A DNA stretch of 64,000 nucleotides, from NCBI GenBank assembly GCA_965243635.1, contig OZ251574.1, positions 1,178,001 through 1,242,000 of the forward strand. Reading direction: 5' to 3'. Below the pieces are notes generated by a model that was not told the DNA's origin, did not search any database, and worked only from the letters and a program-made list of their open reading frames with translations. The DNA is from Rs1 sp000416275 (GTDB taxonomy: Bacteria; Pseudomonadota; Gammaproteobacteria; Pseudomonadales; Balneatricaceae). Of this stretch, positions 7,600 to 16,658 are shown piece by piece (position 1 is the first letter of the stretch; every line of letters starts with the position of its first letter). The translations under genes were made by a program, and so were the position numbers.

Positions 7600-9453
7600 A
7601 TGAACGCCAATAATAAAAAATTAATCAAAACTGTCCTCAAGTGTGAATACTTAGCAGACAGTGAATTTAGTGAATTGCTAAAAATTTGCCGGGTAGTGTC
7701 GCAGGCAAAAAGCGCTTCACTGCCGATGCCTACCTCGCAGCAACTGACACTTTTACTGCTGGGACGCATCACTGCCTCCGCTAATAATCCATTGCCACTG
7801 GAGGCACCTGCACTAATTAGTTGTTTGCTTGTAGCGCCCATCAGCGACTCGAAAAGCCCGCTGCTCGCCATGCAATATCACGCCTTGACAGAAATGACGC
7901 TACTAGTGATTGAGCGCAAAGCCCTGCAACACTGGATGAGTATCTCATCGCGCACCGCCGCTCTTGCCGCGCTTTTATTGCAGTGGGAAGAGCAGCGTCA
8001 GCAATGGCTGTTTGCCACGCAGCAGCACAGTATGCGCACAGAGCAAGATTTACTCGGCGAGCGCGAGGTGTCCAACAGCGCGTTGTACGGTATACAAACC
8101 TTGCGTGCCATTGAAAATTTTGCCGTCACCGGCATTCAATTGCAGCACTTTCCCAAGCTGGTGGACGCGCTGGCCATGGTGAAAAAAGCGGCCGCCAAAG
8201 CCAATCGTAAACTGGCTATGCTCGACCAAACTAAAGCTGATGCTATTTGTCAGGCCTGTGATGAAATCATCGCCGGGCAGTGGCACTCTCATTTTGTGGT
8301 CGATGTCATTCAAGGGGGTGCCGGCACTTCTACTAATATGAATGCCAATGAGGTGATCGCTAATCGCGCGCTGGAAATACTGGGCCATAGACGCGGTGAC
8401 TATCAACATTTACACCCTAATAATCACGTGAACTTATCGCAATCAACCAATGATGCCTATCCCACAGCTATTCGCTTGGCGATACTGTTGAGCCATCAAG
8501 AGTATGTCAGTGCGCTGTCGGCGCTGTGCTATCAGTTCAAACAAAAAGCGGTTGAATTCTCGGACGTGATAAAGATGGGCCGCACGCAACTGCAAGATGC
8601 GGTTCCGATGACCTTGGGTCAAGAGTTTGACGCTTGGTATTTCACCATCAAAGAAGATATTGATGAAGTGCAAGATGTCGTAGCATACTTTCGTGAAATA
8701 AACCTGGGAGCTACTGCAATCGGCACCGGTATTAACACGGATCCCGAGTATTCAAGTTTAGTCATTGAAGAGCTATGTCAGATCAGTGGCAAAAATATGG
8801 TCGCGGCAAGGAACCTAATCGAAGCGACATCCGATATGGGCGCATTCATCACATTTTCCAGCGTGCTGAAACGCAACGCAGTCAAAATTTCTAAAATTTG
8901 CAACGATTTACGGTTACTCTCCAGTGGTCCACGCGCAGGCTTTCAAGAAATAAATTTGCCTGCCATGCAGCCAGGCAGCTCTATTATGCCGGGCAAGGTC
9001 AATCCAGTGATTCCCGAGATGGTCAATCAAGTGGCCTTCCAAGTGATCGGCAACGATATCACGGTTACAATGGCGGCGGAGGCAGGGCAGTTACAACTCA
9101 ATGTGATGGAGCCGGTTATCGCCTTTAACGTCCTGCAATCACTAGGTTTACAAATTCGCGCCGTAGAGACACTGGCGAGCAAATGCATTTCAGGAATCAC
9201 TGCAAACCGTGAACACTGCCTCAATACTGTCAATAACAGCATCGGTATAATTACCGCACTCAACCCTTACATCGGTTACGACAACGCCACTCGACTAGCC
9301 AAGAAAGCGATGCAAGGCAACCACAGTGTGCGCGATTTAGTGTTGATAGAAGGCCTGCTAACACCAGAGGCACTGAACGATATTCTCAGTGTAGAAAACA
9401 TGACGACACCGCGGCGGATCCGCGCCAATGCCGTGCACAGCGACGCTGTATAA
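7600..9453 (+). CDS. Aspartase/fumarase-family lyase with N-terminal cyclic-nucleotide-binding-like domain
   Basis: 617 residues against about 475 for classical aspartase. Residues from about 145 onward match aspartate ammonia-lyase: RTEQDLLGEREV, TNMNANEVIANRA, SQSTNDAYPTA, GRTQLQDAVPMTLGQEF and the mobile-loop signature GSSIMPGKVNPVIPEMVNQ with the catalytic serine. VIPEMVNQ points to aspartase rather than fumarase. The first 140 residues are extra. The stretch QQLTLLLLGRITAS and later TEMTLLVIERKALQHWM resemble the beta-roll of Crp/cNMP-binding domains, but lack an obvious phosphate-binding cassette. A regulated aspartase, or a lyase acting on an N-substituted aspartate, would fit; I cannot choose. 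It is followed 32 bp later by the aldehyde dehydrogenase gene, likely one operon. Confidence 0.85.
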   Translation: MNANNKKLIKTVLKCEYLADSEFSELLKICRVVSQAKSASLPMPTSQQLTLLLLGRITASANNPLPLEAPALISCLLVAPISDSKSPLLAMQYHALTEMTLLVIERKALQHWMSISSRTAALAALLLQWEEQRQQWLFATQQHSMRTEQDLLGEREVSNSALYGIQTLRAIENFAVTGIQLQHFPKLVDALAMVKKAAAKANRKLAMLDQTKADAICQACDEIIAGQWHSHFVVDVIQGGAGTSTNMNANEVIANRALEILGHRRGDYQHLHPNNHVNLSQSTNDAYPTAIRLAILLSHQEYVSALSALCYQFKQKAVEFSDVIKMGRTQLQDAVPMTLGQEFDAWYFTIKEDIDEVQDVVAYFREINLGATAIGTGINTDPEYSSLVIEELCQISGKNMVAARNLIEATSDMGAFITFSSVLKRNAVKISKICNDLRLLSSGPRAGFQEINLPAMQPGSSIMPGKVNPVIPEMVNQVAFQVIGNDITVTMAAEAGQLQLNVMEPVIAFNVLQSLGLQIRAVETLASKCISGITANREHCLNTVNNSIGIITALNPYIGYDNATRLAKKAMQGNHSVRDLVLIEGLLTPEALNDILSVENMTTPRRIRANAVHSDAV

Positions 9454-9485
9454 CCCTTATTATTTGATCATCAAGGAAACGCTAT

Positions 9486-10970
9486 ATGACCATTCAAGAC
9501 AAAGCTTACTGGCTAAAAAAACAAGCAAGTCTCAGCCTTAAATCTCAGGCGTTTATCAACGGCGAATTTTGTGACGCCAGCGATGGCGGTACTTATGACA
9601 CCATCAATCCTGCCACGGGTGAGCTGCTGGCCGCCACTGCTGCCTGCACCGCGCAAGATGTCGATCGTGCAGTGCGTGCGGCGCGCGCCTCTTTTGACAG
9701 CGGTATCTGGGCCGACCAAGCACCGGGCGAGCGAAAAGCGGTACTCAAAAAATTAGCCGCACTGATCATGGAAAATCATCAAGAGCTGGCGCTGCTAGAG
9801 AGCCTCAATGTCGGCAAGCCGATTCAAGATGCGATCAATATAGATATACCAGGTGCTGCTGGCTGCTTTGAGTGGTACGCCGAGGCTATCGATAAACTTT
9901 ACGGTGAAGTGGCGCCGACTGATCGCAACAACATCGCCACCATTACCCGCGAACCGGTCGGTGTGGTTGCCGCGGTGGTTCCCTGGAACTTCCCGCTGGA
10001 TATTGCCGCGTGGAAATTAGCACCGGCGCTGATCAGCGGTAACTCAGTGGTACTAAAGCCCGCCGAGCAGTCCCCACTCACAGTGCTGCGCTTGGCAGAA
10101 TTAGCCAAGCAAGCAGGTTTGCCGGATGGCGTTTTCAACGTGGTGACAGGTCACGGCCACATCGTCGGCAAGGCGCTGGGCATGCACATGGATGTCGACT
10201 GTCTCGCGTTTACCGGCTCCACTCGAGTCGGGAAAATGTTTATGGGCTACTCAGCAGAGTCTAACATGAAGCAAATCTGGCCTGAAACAGGTGGCAAGAG
10301 CCCTAATTTAATCTTCGCCGACTGCGACCTCGACGACGCCGTTGAGCACGCCGCAATGGGAATCTTCTTCAATCAAGGCGAAGTATGTTCCGCTAACTCA
10401 CGTATTTTGGTCGACAACAGCATCAAACAGGCCTTCACTGAAAAATTTGTCGCCAAGGCACAAAGCATGAAAGTGGGCGACCCGCTAGAAGCTGATACTC
10501 AAGTGGGCGCACTGATCGACATGAACCACGCTGAAAATGTGCGCAGCTGCATCACCAAGGCACAAAGTGAAGGCGCCACTTTACTAACCGGTAAAATTGG
10601 TGATCACAGCAGTACCGTCGTGACTCCTACCGTGTTTGGTGATGTCACCCCGCAAATGGCTATCGCCCGCGATGAGGTCTTCGGTCCAGTCGCGGCGATC
10701 TTAGGTTTTGATACAGAAGAGGAGGCGGTGGCACTGGCCAACGATTCAATCTACGGCTTGGCGGCCTCAGTGTGGACAGCGAACCTGAGTCGAGCGCATC
10801 GCGTCAGCAAGCGCTTAAAAGCAGGCACTGTTTCCGTCAATACCATGGATGCGCTAGATTTCAGCACGCCTTTTGGCGGCTTTAAACAATCGGGATTTGG
10901 CAGGGATTTATCATTACACGCACTGGATAAGTTTACCCAGCTGAAGACTACTTGGATTAAATTGAGCTAA
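9486..10970 (+). CDS. PuuC-like NAD(P)-dependent aldehyde dehydrogenase
   Basis: 494 residues, standard length for the superfamily. The catalytic glutamate is in PETGGKSPN (about residue 268) and the nucleophilic cysteine in FFNQGEVCSANSRI (about 302). The NAD-binding VPWNFPLDIAAWKLAPAL and C-terminal FGGFKQSGFGRD are present. It most resembles gamma-glutamyl-aminobutyraldehyde/aminobutyraldehyde dehydrogenases of putrescine catabolism. With the class III aminotransferase it would turn a diamine via an aminoaldehyde into an amino acid (inference). It starts 32 bp after the lyase gene behind an AAGGAAA ribosome site and is followed by a strong terminator. Confidence 0.92.
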   Translation: MTIQDKAYWLKKQASLSLKSQAFINGEFCDASDGGTYDTINPATGELLAATAACTAQDVDRAVRAARASFDSGIWADQAPGERKAVLKKLAALIMENHQELALLESLNVGKPIQDAINIDIPGAAGCFEWYAEAIDKLYGEVAPTDRNNIATITREPVGVVAAVVPWNFPLDIAAWKLAPALISGNSVVLKPAEQSPLTVLRLAELAKQAGLPDGVFNVVTGHGHIVGKALGMHMDVDCLAFTGSTRVGKMFMGYSAESNMKQIWPETGGKSPNLIFADCDLDDAVEHAAMGIFFNQGEVCSANSRILVDNSIKQAFTEKFVAKAQSMKVGDPLEADTQVGALIDMNHAENVRSCITKAQSEGATLLTGKIGDHSSTVVTPTVFGDVTPQMAIARDEVFGPVAAILGFDTEEEAVALANDSIYGLAASVWTANLSRAHRVSKRLKAGTVSVNTMDALDFSTPFGGFKQSGFGRDLSLHALDKFTQLKTTWIKLS

Positions 10971-11038
10971 ATTTTTATTTTTCTTTTTCTTTTTCTTTTT
11001 CGCCAGCGCTATGCTGGCAAGCATTTCGATCATTGTTT

Positions 11039-11068
11039 GCCCTCGGCCTATGTCGAGGGCTTTTTTTT
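11039..11068 (+). terminator. Rho-independent terminator after the aldehyde dehydrogenase gene
   Basis: The stem GCCCTCG/CGAGGGC closes an 8-base loop and is followed by eight T. A weaker hairpin (GCCAGCGCTATGCTGGC) lies just before at 11002-11018. Confidence 0.85.
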
Positions 11069-11176
11069 GCCCGGTGAAGCTACCAAATTAGTATTCAGTA
11101 AAGGTCGTTGTGTTCAACGGTGAGGTCTGATAAGAGCAGTGTGCACAAGCAACGTTCTAGACCCTCGTTATCTGCT

Positions 11177-11848
11177 TTATATCTGTGATTTAAGGTTCTG
11201 TAAATAATGTATAAGATCAATGATATGTGTAGAAGGGTTGTCCGTATTGCTTTGTTTCGCTTGCCTGTTTACTCGTATGGCATTGGCTTTAGCGAATTCA
11301 GTCTGCGGATGAAGCTGCTTAAATATCCCCGCATCTCCTTTTTTATATCCGGGGATATATTGTTTTAAATCTCGAATAACAAGGTCTGCAGCACTATTCT
11401 TCCCAGTTGGTTCGTAGGGTTTCGTTGTCGGATTAAAATGTAATATTAGCCAAAATTCGAAACATGGAACAGATGAGGCATGAAAGAATATATCTCTAGG
11501 CTTATGATTATTTATTGTGGTTACTGTATCGCCAAAAGTTGAGTGAGTGTCTTTATCAAAAACACAATAGACTCTATCGAAAGGGTCTCCTCGATTCTCT
11601 TCTATTGAATAAAGTTCTAATGCTTTAATTAAAACATTCTTAGGGCTAGATCCACAGCTACCGTCAATTTCGACGTTGGCAGTATTTAATTGATAGTAGG
11701 CAACCAACTCTTTAAAATAGTTAGGTTCTGTTTTTTCTCCTTCACACACAATGAGAACTTTTTGGTAGGTTGCTCTTTTTGCTTTCCGTCGTTCTAAATC
11801 AGTAGATATTTTTGCCTTTCTTTTGTGAAACAGATTTTCAGAGCCCAT
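11177..11848 (-). CDS. RloB-like protein (AbiLii-like defence component)
   Basis: 223 residues matching the RloB family, which has a Toprim-like nuclease core: KVLIVCEGEKTEPNYFKEL (conserved glutamate, residues 30-48) and RVYCVFDKDTH (acidic DxD-like pair near residue 100). A basic N-terminus (KRKAKISTDLERRKAKRA) precedes it. The ATG overlaps the TAA of the ATPase gene (TAATG), so the two are coupled. RloA/RloB pairs occur in type I restriction loci, and AbiLi/AbiLii, an abortive-infection system, has the same composition. No restriction genes are present here. The DNA is clearly more AT-rich than both flanks, pointing to transfer. Confidence 0.85.
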   Translation of the reverse strand: MGSENLFHKRKAKISTDLERRKAKRATYQKVLIVCEGEKTEPNYFKELVAYYQLNTANVEIDGSCGSSPKNVLIKALELYSIEENRGDPFDRVYCVFDKDTHSTFGDTVTTINNHKPRDIFFHASSVPCFEFWLILHFNPTTKPYEPTGKNSAADLVIRDLKQYIPGYKKGDAGIFKQLHPQTEFAKANAIRVNRQAKQSNTDNPSTHIIDLIHYLQNLKSQI

Positions 11849-13125
11849 TATAATTCCTCATCAAGACTGAAACTCTTGATGAAAGGAAGAGCTCCATAAC
11901 GTCCAGATAAATACCCTAACTCGATATTCTCTCTTTCTTTTCTAGGGCTAAAATCTGTAAGGGGGTACAATGAAGTTGCTTGCCCATTATCTTTTTCACA
12001 AAACCAAATTTGATCTCTCCTAAAGACGTCTTGATTTAGGATCGATGTCTCATGTGTGGTGAAAATCAACTGGGCATTATTTGGATTTGTATTCTTATTA
12101 TGAAATAGATCAACAAGATATTTCACCATATTTGGATGCAAGCTATCATGCAATTCATCTATAACGAGAATATATCCGTGCTTAAGAGTATCTAGCCATG
12201 GACCTGCAAAAGAAAAAAACTTTTTAGTGCCTTCAGATTCCTCATCAAAATCTAGACTTACTAAATCATCATTCGAGCTTTTGTGGACAGTCTTAATTTT
12301 TAATAATTCTTTTCCTTCTAGCTCTTTGATAATTTTTTCTCTAGCCTCTTTTGGGATCTCATCAGGAAGAGAGTCCGGATCGAATTTCTCCTTATCAATT
12401 TGAATATCATGAATGTCAAAATCTGCTGATTTTAGGAATGACAAAATTTTATTCTTCAAGTCTTTCTTCTGACATAAAGAGGCTGTGAAACTTGGACCCC
12501 AATCACCGCTGCTTGCTACCCTCAACTTATTTCTAAACCAGTTGTATACAGGTTTAAGTTGTTCGCTATTTAATTGAATGGCTGTAGAAAGTAATAAAGC
12601 GTTTGATCTCGTAGCTTGTTGCCATACGGACTTCTGTCCTAATAAAGAGTCACCAAATTTAAATACTTGAGATTTGGTTTTAGGGTCAAATGCACGGTTA
12701 AACCACTTTTGCGGGCGCCCTTTAGGGTATGCAATTAGCCATTCCTCTAAAATTTTTTTACTTGTTGCAGTAAATCCATATTGATAGCGAACTCCTTCGC
12801 TAATAAACACAATCTCAAATTCAGAAGGTTCTTCAGATGATAATTTATCAAAAAGGAAAGGAGATACAGGAATGTCATCTCCTTCTTGAGAAGATGCGGA
12901 TTTTAAGACAATAGTATCCATTACATCTAATGCCTTAATTACATTTGATTTTCCAGCCGCGTTTGCACCATAAATAGCAGCAGAACGGACTAATTCAATG
13001 CTTCCAGGGGCTTCGGGTAAAAAGCAATTTGTTTGTTCAAGCTCACTCCCTTTTGCTTTAGCAAGACTTAGGGTTTGAGGCTCTTTGATTGAACGGAAGT
13101 TTCCTACCGTAAATTCGATTAACAT
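11848..13125 (-). CDS. RloA/AbiLi-like AAA ATPase
   Basis: 425 residues of the OLD/RecF-like AAA_15/AAA_21 type. Opening MLIEFTVGNFRSI; Walker A AIYGANAAGKSNVIKAL (about residues 51-67); C-terminal Walker B GYILVIDELHDSLHPN, followed by QLIFTTHETSIL. A lysine/glutamate-rich middle (about 215-280) is probably the lid or coiled coil. It is first of the two-gene cassette. The expected role is sensing phage infection and controlling the partner nuclease (knowledge of AbiL/RloAB; not shown here). The upstream 455 bp hold its promoter and a decayed fragment. Confidence 0.85.
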   Translation of the reverse strand: MLIEFTVGNFRSIKEPQTLSLAKAKGSELEQTNCFLPEAPGSIELVRSAAIYGANAAGKSNVIKALDVMDTIVLKSASSQEGDDIPVSPFLFDKLSSEEPSEFEIVFISEGVRYQYGFTATSKKILEEWLIAYPKGRPQKWFNRAFDPKTKSQVFKFGDSLLGQKSVWQQATRSNALLLSTAIQLNSEQLKPVYNWFRNKLRVASSGDWGPSFTASLCQKKDLKNKILSFLKSADFDIHDIQIDKEKFDPDSLPDEIPKEAREKIIKELEGKELLKIKTVHKSSNDDLVSLDFDEESEGTKKFFSFAGPWLDTLKHGYILVIDELHDSLHPNMVKYLVDLFHNKNTNPNNAQLIFTTHETSILNQDVFRRDQIWFCEKDNGQATSLYPLTDFSPRKERENIELGYLSGRYGALPFIKSFSLDEEL

Positions 13126-13525
13126 TTGAGCAACCTATTTAATAGTTGTTTTTGGTAAATAATTTCAATTCTAGCAGTGCAAGAAGAGTTGGACCTAATT
13201 AAGATTAGTTTTTTGCGCGAAAAGTTCAATAATAATGTTTTAACTGGTAGTTAATAGCAAGTAGAAGTTTTCCCTCCACAAATTGTGGGGTGTGTCTGAT
13301 AGGTAATTAGCGCAATAACGGCCTCAATTCAGACAAGCGATAGCACATTTTATTCAGCAGCTGGCGAAAAAATCACGCGAGCATAAGTTGATGGATGATC
13401 CGGTAGTAGTGTTAAAGGTTTAGTCTTTGAAAGCTAGTATTGATGCGTAAGTTAAAACTAAAGCAGTTAAAAGCTTTGCTGAATTGCACAGAGAGTCCTA
13501 ACCACAATAATGCTGGGCAGTCGGC
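13126..13525. other. Gene-free junction between defence cassette and aminotransferase
   Basis: About 400 bp, AT-rich at the left (promoter of the RloA-like gene) and closer to host composition at the right. It holds the short decayed frame at 13319-13423. No inverted ends, integrase or attachment duplication were seen. Confidence 0.4.
13319..13423 (+). pseudogene. Remnant coding frame, C-terminal tail
   Basis: An open frame without a start reads RPQFRQAIAHFIQQLAKKSR and ends DDPVVVLKV-stop. Its codon use and amphipathic look suggest the tail of a real gene broken when the defence cassette arrived. I do not recognise the family. Confidence 0.25.
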
Positions 13526-13552
13526 AAAAAAATCCCCGCACTTGGCGGGGAT
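13526..13552 (-). terminator. Terminator of the aminotransferase operon
   Basis: On the minus strand ATCCCCGC/GCGGGGAT forms a perfect 8-bp stem with a 5-base loop and is followed by a run of T. It sits just after the aminotransferase stop. Confidence 0.85.
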
Positions 13553-13580
13553 ATCTAACGGGCGTATCGACTGTTATTGC

Positions 13581-14984
13581 TTATAAAAAGCCTTCGGCCT
13601 TAAGATCAGCGGTAGTTGCTTCGATACTTTCACGCAGCGTCGCTACTAGAAAATCGATATGTTCTTTGGTGAGGGTCAAAGGTGGTGAGAGTACGTTCAT
13701 ATGCGCTAGTGGGCGTACGATCAGGCCGCGCTCTTGGCAGTGATCGGCGATGCGATTGCCGACTTTGGCATCTCCATCGATCAGCTGTTTGGTTTTTTTG
13801 TCTGCAACGTTTTCGATACACATCATGAACTTGCGACCGCGCACATCACCAACGATCTGCAAGTCACTCAAGGTTTTGACCTGCGCCTCGAAGTAAGCGC
13901 CCATCTCTTTAACGTTTTCACAGATGTTTTCACGTTCCATGATCTCGATGTTCTTGTTTGCCGCCGCGCAACTTACCGGGTGTCCCGAGTATGTGTAGCC
14001 GTGGGTAAACATCGCGCCATCGGCTTGTGGCACACTGATTACATCGTAGATTTTGTCCGAGAGGATAGTGGCACCTAGTGGTAGGTAACCAGAGGTCAAA
14101 CCTTTGGCGCAGGTGATCATATCCGGTACGATGCCGAATTCATCTTCAGAGGCAAACATGTGACCTAGGCGACCGAAAGCGGTGACTACCTCGTCGGATA
14201 CATAGAGCACGTCATACTTGTGACAAACATCAAGGGTGCGCTTGTGATAACCCTCTGGTGGCACAATCACGCCACCGGCACCCATGATTGGCTCGGCAAA
14301 GAATACGGCAACATTGTCGGCGCCTAATTGAAGAATTTTATCTTCTAGCTCTTGTACTTTCTCATCGCAAAAATCTTCAATACTCTGCTCATCCGGGCGA
14401 CGGTAAGGGTTGGGGCAAGAGATGTGGTGAACTAGTTGTTCATCGATATCAAAGCCGATGTGATCAAACTTAACACCGGTAATCGACATCGCTAAATAGG
14501 TACTACCGTGGTAGCCATCGATGCGTGAGATGATCTTTTTCTTCGATGTTTTACCTAACTGGTTAAAGTAAAAGTGAATAATTCTAACCGCAGTATCGTT
14601 GGCGACAGAGCCGCCACAGCCGTAGAAAACATGGTTTAGATTACCCGGTGCCAATTCCGCTAACTTGGCTGAAAGTTGCGCCGCCGGAATAGTAGTGTGG
14701 TGGCCAAAACTAGAATAATAGGGGATCTTGCAAATTTGCTCGGCAATTGCCTCCGCCATTTCTTTACGTGCATAGCCTATATTGACACACCAAAGCCCGC
14801 CAATACCATCTAGATACTTGCGACCTTCGCCGTCGATAACATGCACATTGTCACTGTCGGCCAGAATCATTGAACCGCTTTCTTTAAAGGTAGAAAAGTC
14901 TGTCCATGGGTGAATATGGTGGTCTTTGTCCTGTTGCCACACTTGTTGCATATCGACGTTGGGGATGTTTTTATTGTCGGACAT
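13581..14984 (-). CDS. Class III pyridoxal-phosphate aminotransferase (SpuC-like)
   Basis: 467 residues, usual for the putrescine/omega-amino acid:pyruvate group. Seen: HPWTDF near the N-terminus; a glycine-rich turn FYGCGGSVANDTAVR (family usually has S-G-S/T-E-A); cofactor aspartate in VLYVSDEVVTAFGRLG; Schiff-base lysine in ITCAKGLTSGYLPLGA. It probably deaminates a diamine or omega-amino acid to an aldehyde, the substrate of the PuuC-like enzyme. It is the last gene of the minus-strand run M20 deacylase, APC permease, aminotransferase, and has an AGGAG ribosome site. Start ATG at 14984. Confidence 0.92.
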   Translation of the reverse strand: MSDNKNIPNVDMQQVWQQDKDHHIHPWTDFSTFKESGSMILADSDNVHVIDGEGRKYLDGIGGLWCVNIGYARKEMAEAIAEQICKIPYYSSFGHHTTIPAAQLSAKLAELAPGNLNHVFYGCGGSVANDTAVRIIHFYFNQLGKTSKKKIISRIDGYHGSTYLAMSITGVKFDHIGFDIDEQLVHHISCPNPYRRPDEQSIEDFCDEKVQELEDKILQLGADNVAVFFAEPIMGAGGVIVPPEGYHKRTLDVCHKYDVLYVSDEVVTAFGRLGHMFASEDEFGIVPDMITCAKGLTSGYLPLGATILSDKIYDVISVPQADGAMFTHGYTYSGHPVSCAAANKNIEIMERENICENVKEMGAYFEAQVKTLSDLQIVGDVRGRKFMMCIENVADKKTKQLIDGDAKVGNRIADHCQERGLIVRPLAHMNVLSPPLTLTKEHIDFLVATLRESIEATTADLKAEGFL

Positions 14985-15150
14985 ATTAATTTCTCCTGAT
15001 GATGAATTTTACCGATTCAGCTATGCTGCCATTACTTGGCATCGGTCAAATATTAGTTTTTGTTGGTCGGAATTAATATAAGCGCATATTAATGCCTGAT
15101 TTTTCAAACTCTTAGTATAATTAACTAGGGAGCTGTATCGACTGCTATGA

Positions 15151-16578
15151 TTATTCAGCTTCGAGGGCTTTTTCGATCGGCTCTGGGCTAAAGAGGTTTT
15201 TCTTCATCACTACCTTGACCCAAAAAATAGCGATCACCGCCACCACTGCCAGTACAATCCCAGCGGCGCCGTAGATCTGTGCACTAAGTTCTGCAGAGGG
15301 AGAGGCGTAAATAAGAGCGTATAACATGCCGGCGATACCGATAATCTGCGGTAGTGGGTAGAAAGGCGTTTTATAGGGACGGGCAATATTAGGGTAGCGA
15401 CGGCGCAGCGCGATTACATTGATATGCGTGATGATGTAGGCCAGCAGCCAAGCAATTGCCGCAGATATCAGTAACAGGCCAATAGACTCAGGCTGATCCG
15501 CTAGCAACACCATCGGCACACCGGTAATCGCCGCGACAAATAACACCGCAACCCAAGGGGTTTGAGTGCCTTTAGAAAGAATTTTAAACTGTGGAAATAC
15601 TTGGCCGTTTTGCGCCATTCCGTAAAGCATACGGGGGATAGAGGCAAGACAAGTATTTACAGTGCTACAGGTAGCGGCAACTGATAACACCGCTATCAGC
15701 ACTAGTCCAACCTCACCGAAAGCGGCCTTGGCAAAGTCATAGTGGGGCAGAGATGAACTGGCCAATTGCTCTGCTGGTACGTAATACAGTGCGCCCAGGC
15801 AATAGATAGCGATAGTAGCGAAAATCAGTGTGACACCAATGGTCATTGAGCGCGGTATGTTACGCTCCGGCTGTTCGGCATTTTCTACCAGTGGACAGAC
15901 AAATTCAGCGCCGACAAAACCCCATATAGCCAGTGCCACTAATGTAATCACTTCAGTGCCCATGGCGTTCCAGTTGGCGGTTAGTTCGATTCCTTCAGGC
16001 TTTGGTACTACGACCCCACCCACAGCACTCAAGCCCATCGCCAATAGTAATATCACCATCACCAACGCGAGCACCGACTGCAGCTTGGCGAACATGTCCA
16101 GCCCTTTGAGGTTGAGTAGGGTAAATAGCGCCAACAGGCCAAAGCCGACACTGTATTGAGGGAAGATCCCCGGATATATTTTATTGATGATGTAATCGAC
16201 CAACAGTAGCTCTGCTGATACGGCAAACATTGTCACTACCACATAGCCTGAGAATACTGCCAATATCGCCGGAAAATGACCGAGCGCCACTTCGGTATAA
16301 CTGCCTAAACCGCCCGCTTTGGGGATCATTAAAGAGAGCTCAGAAAAGGAGCTTATATAGGTTAGTGCCAGAATATAGCCTAGTGCTAAAGGGATGATAA
16401 AACCAAGGCCAGCCATACCTGCGCCTTGTAACATCAACACCATCACCCCCTGTGATACGACCAGGCCAACGGCCACCGCCAGTAGTGCAGCTAAGCCCAG
16501 TGTTCTGTTGAAACGGCCAGTGCTCTTGGCACTACTCGCGCTAGATTCACCAGCTCGGGCCGTGAAGTTCTCAGACAT
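15151..16578 (-). CDS. APC-superfamily amino acid/amine permease
   Basis: 475 residues with about 12 membrane segments, the first at about 27-50 (LGLAALLAVAVGLVVSQGVMV). The family signature around the first helices (PLALGYILALTYISSFSELSLMIPKAGG) and ENAEQPERNIPRSM after helix 6 are present. It imports an amino acid, polyamine or related cation by proton or sodium coupling. It lies between the M20 gene and the aminotransferase on the same strand, with a ribosome site (CAGGAG) ahead of the ATG. The island therefore has both an ABC and an APC importer. Confidence 0.88.
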   Translation of the reverse strand: MSENFTARAGESSASSAKSTGRFNRTLGLAALLAVAVGLVVSQGVMVLMLQGAGMAGLGFIIPLALGYILALTYISSFSELSLMIPKAGGLGSYTEVALGHFPAILAVFSGYVVVTMFAVSAELLLVDYIINKIYPGIFPQYSVGFGLLALFTLLNLKGLDMFAKLQSVLALVMVILLLAMGLSAVGGVVVPKPEGIELTANWNAMGTEVITLVALAIWGFVGAEFVCPLVENAEQPERNIPRSMTIGVTLIFATIAIYCLGALYYVPAEQLASSSLPHYDFAKAAFGEVGLVLIAVLSVAATCSTVNTCLASIPRMLYGMAQNGQVFPQFKILSKGTQTPWVAVLFVAAITGVPMVLLADQPESIGLLLISAAIAWLLAYIITHINVIALRRRYPNIARPYKTPFYPLPQIIGIAGMLYALIYASPSAELSAQIYGAAGIVLAVVAVIAIFWVKVVMKKNLFSPEPIEKALEAE

Positions 16579-16658
16579 TTTTTTCTCCTGGAAGATTTTT
16601 TATATTTTTTGTCAGGCAATCGCTGAATTTTCAGCACTATTTTTGCTGAAAATTATTG

